Shown here: positions 59,019 to 64,000 of the stretch, in pieces
Position numbering within the stretch: the stretch's first letter is position 1
How the letters are laid out: each line of letters opens with the position of its first letter
Assembly (NCBI GenBank): GCA_017959005.1
Contig: JAGDBO010000012.1
Location: forward strand, 114,003 to 178,002
DNA from: Bacteroidales bacterium
GTDB taxonomy: Bacteria > Bacteroidota > Bacteroidia > Bacteroidales > UBA932
Length of the DNA stretch: 64,000 nucleotides
Reading direction: 5' to 3'
Notes under the pieces: model-generated
Databases searched by the model: none
The model's input: only the letters and a program-made list of their open reading frames with translations
What the model was told of the DNA's origin: nothing
Program-made: the position numbers and the translations under genes

Positions 59019-60527
59019 ATGAAAAAGATAGCAATCATAGTCGGAGCGGTAGCAGCAGTTGTTATACTGCTCTTTGCAACCAAAAAATATTGGAAATCTG
59101 AGATTTTGGACGGCCCGGGTATGGAGATGGAGGTAAAAGAGGAAGTGGATACCGCCTTGCCTCCTATGTTCTTCATTGGAAACGGAGAGTACCTGCAGAT
59201 GCTCTACTGGTCTAATGTTGAGGAGCCTAAGAAAGAGAATGGAAATGAGGATTATTTTGATGCCATGCATCAGGCCTGGGAGAGACAGGAACTGTTGCGC
59301 CGCAACTTTGACAAATACACCAACATGCTGGTTGACGGTAAAACCGTAAAGGTGAAGTTTGTAGATGAGATTCTTAAAGACCCGGACGGCAATACTCCAA
59401 GCATTGGAGAGATACACGGACGTCCAGATATCCCTGCACTTTGCGCCCGTTATACCGTTGTTGACCCTAAGGACGGTTATGACAAGGACGGTGACAATAT
59501 TCTCAGCAACTGGGGTGCTGTGATTGTAACCGATGATTACCTCAATTCACGCAAACGTCTGGATGTCAAATATTCATACGAGAATGCAGACCAGACTCTC
59601 TCTCCTGAGATTGTAAGCCGGATGGAGAAGGAGTACAATATGAAGGCACAGAGTGCATACGAACAGTGCAAGATTGGAGATCGTTACATCCACGCTACCA
59701 TTGAGTTTAAGGGAGAGTATAAGAACGCTCCTAAGGAGGATGAATACAGTTCAGACCGTAAATATGCCCTTGCCCTTGAACTGATTATAGACAGCGGAAA
59801 GGTTTACAAGGCTGAGAGATTGGGCTACTATGATCCGGAGTACGGAACCACCTGGAACGCAGATGCAGACGGCTATATTCCTAACCACATAATTGCCGCT
59901 TTTGAAGGCCCTAAGGGACTGGAACTCTGCTTCTCACACGGTGCACCTGAGAGTTTCGTCGTTGGTATGATGTACCTGAGAGACAGCACTCTTGAGGAGG
60001 TAGATTATGAGATGTACCATACTCTCATAGATGAGGAGAAGCCAATGTGGAAGCATGAAATTGCAGAGATTTGCAACATCTGCAAAGATAAGGACCCTAA
60101 GCTTAAAGATGTGAAAATGAGCAAGTGGAGTCGTATCTATGTAGATTATAACAACGAGTGGATATGGCTTGCAGACAAGGATGACAAGCATAACGCCTTC
60201 TTATTCAGGCCTGAGGACGGCAAGAGTCCGTTCACCCTTGTAGACAGTGAAGGGGAACTCCAGAAAATTGTACGTATGGAGGATTACAAGAATGCAATCT
60301 ATTATCTTAAAATGGTTGGTCCTAAGGATAATAGAACCACATTCACAAAGATTCTGACCTTTAAGAATAGCAAGAAGACAGATGAGTTCTATGCACTTGC
60401 AGTAGACGGTGAGTTCACCGAGTGCACGCTCAACGGCCAGCCTATGAGTATTGAGGATTGCCTCAACTACCTTGGCAAACTGCCTGAAGAACGTGAACTT
60501 TACATGTATTTTAGAGAAATTGAATAG
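59019..60527 (+). CDS. membrane-anchored protein of unknown function
   Basis: A 502-residue protein with one N-terminal membrane helix (IAIIVGAVAAVVILLFATKK) and a large extracytoplasmic body rich in Asp, Glu, Lys and Tyr (MLYWSNVEEPKKENGNEDYF, ARYTVVDPKDGYDKDGDN, RKYALALELIIDSGKVYKAE, MSKWSRIYVDYNNEWIWLAD). No recognised family. It lies 19 nt after the beta-helix gene and 11 nt before the zinc-ribbon gene. Confidence 0.78.
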   Translation: MKKIAIIVGAVAAVVILLFATKKYWKSEILDGPGMEMEVKEEVDTALPPMFFIGNGEYLQMLYWSNVEEPKKENGNEDYFDAMHQAWERQELLRRNFDKYTNMLVDGKTVKVKFVDEILKDPDGNTPSIGEIHGRPDIPALCARYTVVDPKDGYDKDGDNILSNWGAVIVTDDYLNSRKRLDVKYSYENADQTLSPEIVSRMEKEYNMKAQSAYEQCKIGDRYIHATIEFKGEYKNAPKEDEYSSDRKYALALELIIDSGKVYKAERLGYYDPEYGTTWNADADGYIPNHIIAAFEGPKGLELCFSHGAPESFVVGMMYLRDSTLEEVDYEMYHTLIDEEKPMWKHEIAEICNICKDKDPKLKDVKMSKWSRIYVDYNNEWIWLADKDDKHNAFLFRPEDGKSPFTLVDSEGELQKIVRMEDYKNAIYYLKMVGPKDNRTTFTKILTFKNSKKTDEFYALAVDGEFTECTLNGQPMSIEDCLNYLGKLPEERELYMYFREIE

Positions 60528-60538
60528 AAGATATAGTT

Positions 60539-60916
60539 ATGGAAGTTCTTAAAAAGTGCCCTTATTGCGGGGGAGAAGTTTCTGAAGAGGCTCAAAAATG
60601 TAAACACTGCGGAGAGTGGATTAACCCTGCACCTCAACCTGTTCAACAACAGTATGTAGTCAATCAGGTGGATCCTCAACCGAGTAACGGAATAGGAATT
60701 GCCGGATTCGTTATCTCCCTGGTATGCATTTTCTTATGCTGGATACCCGGATTGAATATAATTGTCTGGTTAGTAGGTTTTATCCTCTCTCTGATTGGTA
60801 TATTCAAGAAACCTCGCGGTCTTGCAATAGCAGGTCTTGTGATTTCATCCATTATGGCAGTAATAATGATTGCGATATTGGGTGCAATAACTTTTGCAGT
60901 CTTTGAGAATCTGTAG
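60539..60916 (+). CDS. zinc-ribbon membrane protein (DUF4190-like)
   Basis: A 125-residue protein: N-terminal zinc ribbon (KKCPYCGGEVSEEAQKCKHC), a Pro/Gln-rich linker (PAPQPVQQQYVVNQ) and two to three membrane helices (GIGIAGFVISLVCIFLCWIP, WLVGFILSLIGIF, LAIAGLVISSIMAVIMIAIL) as in DUF4190. Function unknown. Third gene of the operon. Confidence 0.85.
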   Translation: MEVLKKCPYCGGEVSEEAQKCKHCGEWINPAPQPVQQQYVVNQVDPQPSNGIGIAGFVISLVCIFLCWIPGLNIIVWLVGFILSLIGIFKKPRGLAIAGLVISSIMAVIMIAILGAITFAVFENL

Positions 60917-60967
60917 CCCGCTGTTCCTAAATGACTGTGTTTATTGAAAGTTAATAATACTCTTATA

Positions 60968-61741
60968 ATGAAAAGGTTATTAATTTTATTGGCTGCTGTG
61001 GGAATTCTCTTTGCTTCCTGTAAGAATAGCAAAAAAACTGATGATCAGAAAGTTGAGCAAACAGAAACCTCAACAAAAACAGATACTGTTGAGAAGGCTC
61101 CCGTTGTAGAACTGACCTATAGGAATCTGGCCGGAACGTATGATACTGAGGATTATCAGATGCGCGTGGTGCTTGATTTAAACGGCACGGCAACATGGAA
61201 TATGATTGGAAGTCTTCATTGGAGTGAGTACTCCTACATCATTAAGGGAAACGGTGTCTTCTTTGATGTCAAAGAGGTAGATGAAAATACCAAGCCTAAT
61301 TTCATCTATGATCCGCAAAAGAAAACTCTGGATGACGGAAATGGAAATATCTATATCCTTCAGCCTGAGAATTATTTAACCGGACTGACCAACATAGACA
61401 AGAGTTGGTTCATAGGGCATTGGAAATCCAAGAAGGGTGATGATGAAAGATTCGTAGATGCCATACTTATGGAAGAGTATTCCCTTGACTCTTTGAAGAG
61501 TGATGCAAAGTTCTATTTCCTTAAAGAGGGTATTGATTATTACTCTACCAATCTCACCTGGGCAGATGTTGACTACTCCATTGGTATTAAGAGAAGTGCT
61601 AAATACATAGACGGACAGCATGAGTTTGATCTCTATATTCCTGATCCTAGGGCAGATAAACGTATGATTCGCTATGACATTTCCCAAATTAACGGAGAGG
61701 AAGTGTATGTGGTTGCTGATCTTTATGATTTTGTAAAGTAA
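60968..61741 (+). CDS. lipoprotein of unknown function
   Basis: A 257-residue lipoprotein (MKRLLILLAAVGILFASCKN, lipobox FASC), a short charged linker, then a beta-rich body (YRNLAGTYDTEDYQMRVVLD, TWNMIGSLHWSEYSYIIKGN, WFIGHWKSKKGDDERFVDAI, YDISQINGEEVYVVADLYDF). The GTY/GxW strands suggest a lipocalin-like fold, but I do not recognise the family. ATG at 60968 starts the signal sequence; a TTG eight codons upstream is unlikely. Confidence 0.78.
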   Translation: MKRLLILLAAVGILFASCKNSKKTDDQKVEQTETSTKTDTVEKAPVVELTYRNLAGTYDTEDYQMRVVLDLNGTATWNMIGSLHWSEYSYIIKGNGVFFDVKEVDENTKPNFIYDPQKKTLDDGNGNIYILQPENYLTGLTNIDKSWFIGHWKSKKGDDERFVDAILMEEYSLDSLKSDAKFYFLKEGIDYYSTNLTWADVDYSIGIKRSAKYIDGQHEFDLYIPDPRADKRMIRYDISQINGEEVYVVADLYDFVK

Positions 61742-61746
61742 AAAGT

Positions 61747-62826
61747 ATGAAGAGAATAATCTTTTTACTCTCTGTTTTGCTGCTCTCTGTCAGCACATTC
61801 GCTCAAGAGACTGAGAGCGAGAGGCCTTTGTTTGGATATAAGCTTCAGGATTATATGAGTAAACCAAAATTTGGTGCTTATATCGTTGGATTTTACAAGT
61901 ATAGTGATCTTAAAGGTGCTCACAGCGGTCAAGGTTTGGGAGTTAGATATATACGTGCTTATGTAGACGGTTCAATACTAAATGATTTCAAATACCGCAT
62001 ACAGTTTGAAATTAACGGGAGCCCGCACGTAAAGGACTTTTACCTTGAGTGGGCCAGGTTTAAGGAATTCAGTGTAAAGATTGGAGAATTCAAACGTGCC
62101 TTTACCTTTGAGAACCCTTACAATCCTTGGGACGTTGGAGTAGGGGACTATTCTCAAGCTGTAAAGAAACTGGCCGGAATGGGGGACCGTTGCGGGGAAT
62201 CATCTATGGGCGGCCGCGATTTAGGTATTCAGTTTCAGGGAGATTTCCTTCCTGTAGGGAACGATCAACACAGATTGTTTCACTATCAAATTGGCCTTTA
62301 CAACGGAAACGGCATAAACAGAACAGATAACAATTCCAGGAAAGATATAATGGGAACCATTCAAATTCAACCCATTAAGGATCTGTATCTGGGCGCTTTC
62401 GTTTGGAACGGCAACTGGTCAGACGGTACCGTAACCGTTGACCGCAAGCGTTACGCTTTTGGTGCAAAATATGAGCACAACAATTGGTCTGCAAGAACGG
62501 AATACGTTCACTCCAAGGGATATAAGGCCTCTTCCATTGATCATGAAACAGGCGAACTTATACCAGGTTGCAATGACAGGGGCAAGGCAGATGCATTCTA
62601 TGCAACGGTGGGAGTGCCCGTAGTTGACTGGTTTAAGGTATTTGTTAAATACGATAACTATCGGGATAACGCCAACTCTGCAAGCCGCTCAACAATTTAC
62701 TCAATTGCTCCTCAGATTCGTCTTCATAAAAATCTGATGTTCCAGTTTGAGTATAGATACAATGACAACAAAATGACCGGCAAAAAGTACAATGAGTTCT
62801 GGTTTGAGTATTACGTTAGATTCTAA
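61747..62826 (+). CDS. outer membrane porin, OprO/OprP-like
   Basis: A 359-residue porin: signal peptide (MKRIIFLLSVLLLSVSTFAQ) and a 16-strand-like barrel pattern: YMSKPKFGAYIVGFYKYSDL, RYIRAYVDGSILNDFKYRIQ, LEWARFKEFSVKIGEFKRAF, GRDLGIQFQGDFLPVGN, WSARTEYVHSKGYKASS, and a C-terminal strand ending in aromatic residues (EFWFEYYVRF). Phosphate-selective porin O/P family; the anion specificity is not confirmed. Last gene of the operon, 5 nt before the convergent gene's stop. Confidence 0.87.
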   Translation: MKRIIFLLSVLLLSVSTFAQETESERPLFGYKLQDYMSKPKFGAYIVGFYKYSDLKGAHSGQGLGVRYIRAYVDGSILNDFKYRIQFEINGSPHVKDFYLEWARFKEFSVKIGEFKRAFTFENPYNPWDVGVGDYSQAVKKLAGMGDRCGESSMGGRDLGIQFQGDFLPVGNDQHRLFHYQIGLYNGNGINRTDNNSRKDIMGTIQIQPIKDLYLGAFVWNGNWSDGTVTVDRKRYAFGAKYEHNNWSARTEYVHSKGYKASSIDHETGELIPGCNDRGKADAFYATVGVPVVDWFKVFVKYDNYRDNANSASRSTIYSIAPQIRLHKNLMFQFEYRYNDNKMTGKKYNEFWFEYYVRF

Positions 62827-62831
62827 ATAAG

Positions 62832-63689
62832 CTATTGAAACTCTAAACCCTTTACAACAAGGCCAATGTTGAAGGGTATATGGATGAATTCACCAAGAGC
62901 GCTGTTCCTCTGGTAACTGCTCTTGAAATATAGAGCCATAAGTAAATGAAAAGCGCCTGGATCACGTTCTGATTCAGGCGTTTGCTGATATTTGCGAACA
63001 GCATCCATATCACAGTCTACAAGCTCAAAGGAGATGTAATAGCGCCCCGGTTCCAAAAGGATATTATCATCTGGATGTACAATATATTGCTTCTTCTCAT
63101 TAGATAGGGCAATGTTCACATAGATTGGTTTGTGAAGGATGTTTATGAACTCTTCAGGCTTTCCCTCAATTCTGTAGATATTGACGGAGGCAACGCAGCC
63201 GGGGATGCTGCTCTCCAGAACAGTGAACTGTATATCTTTGATTAGGAAAGGTTTGCGTGTATTTGCAACGGAACCCACTTCAATTCCTTTCACTACGCCG
63301 TCCGTACGGTCAAAAGAACCTGCTGCTCCCGGAAATCTTGTTCCGGCACGGATCAGATATTTCTCCCTGCTCTTGCCTCCAATTACAACAGCAGGCGGCA
63401 ACTCGTTCTCCTTAAGTACAATTACAACGTCATCCTGATGTCCTGTAACTGTGTAATAACCAATCTGATAGGAAACGTGATGAAACTCCAGTCTCTCTTT
63501 AGGAACTTTGATTTCAAAGTGTCCGTCAGCTGAAGAAACGGTACCTATCCCAAGTTTTGGAATACCAACCTGAACATATTCAACGGCCTCTCCGTTCTCA
63601 TTCACAATACGTCCGCTAACGTTGTAACGCTCTTGTGCATAAGCGAATAGGGGGAGGAGTAAAAGTGCTAGCAATAATCTGATACGCAT
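62832..63689 (-). CDS. exported carboxypeptidase-regulatory-like domain protein
   Basis: A 285-residue exported protein. Signal peptide MRIRLLLALLLLPLFAYAQ, an N-terminal CarboxypepD_reg-like sandwich (about 20-95; YNVSGRIVNENGEAVEYVQV, TVSSADGHFEIKVPKERL) and a second beta-rich domain (TRKPFLIKDIQFTVLESSIP, ASVNIYRIEGKPEEFINILH, LLEPGRYYISFELVD). Resembles the plug-adjacent or adaptor modules of Bacteroidota surface systems; role unknown. ATG at 63689 begins the signal peptide, with a TATCTTTG promoter element at 63718-63725. Confidence 0.83.
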   Translation of the reverse strand: MRIRLLLALLLLPLFAYAQERYNVSGRIVNENGEAVEYVQVGIPKLGIGTVSSADGHFEIKVPKERLEFHHVSYQIGYYTVTGHQDDVVIVLKENELPPAVVIGGKSREKYLIRAGTRFPGAAGSFDRTDGVVKGIEVGSVANTRKPFLIKDIQFTVLESSIPGCVASVNIYRIEGKPEEFINILHKPIYVNIALSNEKKQYIVHPDDNILLEPGRYYISFELVDCDMDAVRKYQQTPESERDPGAFHLLMALYFKSSYQRNSALGEFIHIPFNIGLVVKGLEFQ

Positions 63690-63717
63690 AAAACCTACTT
63701 TTGGCACTATTCTGTAT

Positions 63718-63725
63718 CAAAGATA
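63718..63725 (-). promoter_or_regulatory. -7 element for the carboxypeptidase-regulatory-like gene
   Basis: The reverse strand reads TATCTTTG, 28 nt upstream of the ATG at 63689. Confidence 0.5.
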
Positions 63726-63726
63726 A

Positions 63727-63884
63727 TGCCGGTGGTTCAAGTTTTTCGGTAAAAACTTCCACGTAGCCGGTACAAAAACGGACTTGGATTCTCTTCAGTG
63801 AGATCTTCGGAAACTTGCCCAAGCCCGATTTCAAAGGTACGAAAAATGGCAGAAACCGCCACACCATCATCCAGGTGCCGGTGG
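63727..63884 (-). other. structured intergenic region with hairpin and repeats
   Basis: Between the two minus-strand genes. A strong hairpin AAGTTTTT-CGGT-AAAAACTT (63739-63758) has flanking GTGG/CCAC pairing. TGCCGGTGG is repeated at 63727-63735 and 63876-63884, with other CCGGT copies between. A second TAnnTTTG (TACCTTTG, 63839-63832) would start a transcript through the hairpin. Could be a structured leader or small RNA; coding potential looks absent. Confidence 0.4.
63832..63839 (-). promoter_or_regulatory. upstream -7 element in the right-end intergenic region
   Basis: The reverse strand reads TACCTTTG, a TAnnTTTG match about 107 bp upstream of the other -7 element. Confidence 0.4.
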
Positions 63885-63905
63885 AAAAGGCGTAATGAGT
63901 TTATA

Positions 63906-64000
63906 CTAAACAATAAAACCGACTTTGTCCTTATCTGTAATTTCTCTTATGACACGACAGGGATTACCTGCTGCCAGTACTCCTGACGGGATATCATGTG
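63906..64000 (-). CDS. sugar O-acetyltransferase, C-terminal tail (cut by window edge)
   Basis: The last 31 or so residues of a left-handed beta-helix acetyltransferase of the maltose/galactoside O-acetyltransferase type: HDIPSGVLAAGNPCRVIREI then TDKDKVGFIV. The AxGNPCRVIRxI ending is the family hallmark. The catalytic part is beyond the window. Confidence 0.85.
   Translation of the reverse strand, partial: HDIPSGVLAAGNPCRVIREITDKDKVGFIV

Noticed and set aside
63616-63870. 84-residue minus-strand frame through the right-end intergenic region
   Set aside because: Covers the hairpin and promoter elements and overlaps the signal peptide of the next gene in another frame; no recognisable protein features.
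1-64000. CRISPR array, prophage, insertion sequence, rRNA operon
   Set aside because: No regularly spaced repeats, integrase, transposase, phage structural genes or rRNA signatures were seen on either strand.

Overview
The window looks like a chromosomal segment of an anaerobic Bacteroidales bacterium (phylum Bacteroidota). The signs are repeated Bacteroidota-type promoters (TAnnTTTG at about -7, several with TTG 20 bp upstream), weak Shine-Dalgarno sites, a PorT-like barrel protein, FISUMP and YARHG domain proteins, many lipoproteins, and oxygen-sensitive metabolism (HydG, ketoacid:ferredoxin oxidoreductase, rubredoxin, flavodiiron protein). By eye the GC content is in the mid-40s percent. 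I could not settle genus or species. Coding density is very high. No stretch longer than about 220 bp lacks a gene, and I found no rRNA, CRISPR array, prophage or insertion sequence.

Layout. 1-11135, minus strand: one long housekeeping run in the order ligA, fprA (flavodiiron), yihY, hydG, rel/spoT, an Ig-like lipoprotein, a PorT-like barrel, then ispG (cut by the left edge). 11215-14604, plus: PPi-type phosphofructokinase, MATE transporter and a cytidylate-kinase-like protein, with a tRNA-Thr(CGT) on the minus strand between the first two. 14596-20098, minus: a HAD phosphatase, a degenerate HisA-like protein, two WYL regulators, a nitroreductase and a DUF4143 ATPase. 20250-23902, plus: a heterodimeric ABC exporter. 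23899-25245, minus: an AtoE-type short-chain fatty acid transporter. 25425-29431, plus: ilvE, a small TPR protein and a four-subunit ketoacid:ferredoxin oxidoreductase, a credible branched-chain amino acid fermentation module ended by a clear terminator. 29535-32332, plus: NfeD, an SPFH protein, HAD, fRMsr and rubredoxin. 32334-40000: transporters and envelope functions on both strands.

39936-45560, plus: an unusual exported-protein operon (lipoprotein, YARHG protein, NGH/WNG-domain lipoprotein, DUF362 lipoprotein, flavodoxin with a signal peptide, unknown protein, AlkZ-like winged-helix protein). It is followed by a 27-bp palindrome and a decayed acetyltransferase. 45864-53037: ZIP transporter, methyltransferase, M28 peptidase, TrkH, a cysteine-less OxyR-like regulator with a palindrome at its promoter, a flavin reductase and a metal exporter with an HMA domain. 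53135-55349, minus: a fimbrillin-like/FISUMP/LamG surface lipoprotein preceded by a 45-residue ORF. 55568-62826: two divergent operons of mostly exported proteins of unknown function, including an internally duplicated relative of the 41.3-kb lipoprotein. 62832 to the end: a carboxypeptidase-regulatory-like protein and the tail of a sugar O-acetyltransferase.

The least described material is (i) the two secretome operons that share the NGH/WNG domain, (ii) the signal-peptide flavodoxin next to a DUF362 lipoprotein, (iii) the HisA-like protein that lacks its catalytic Asp and is coupled to a HAD phosphatase and WYL regulators, and (iv) the 45-residue ORF. Functions proposed for these are inference.
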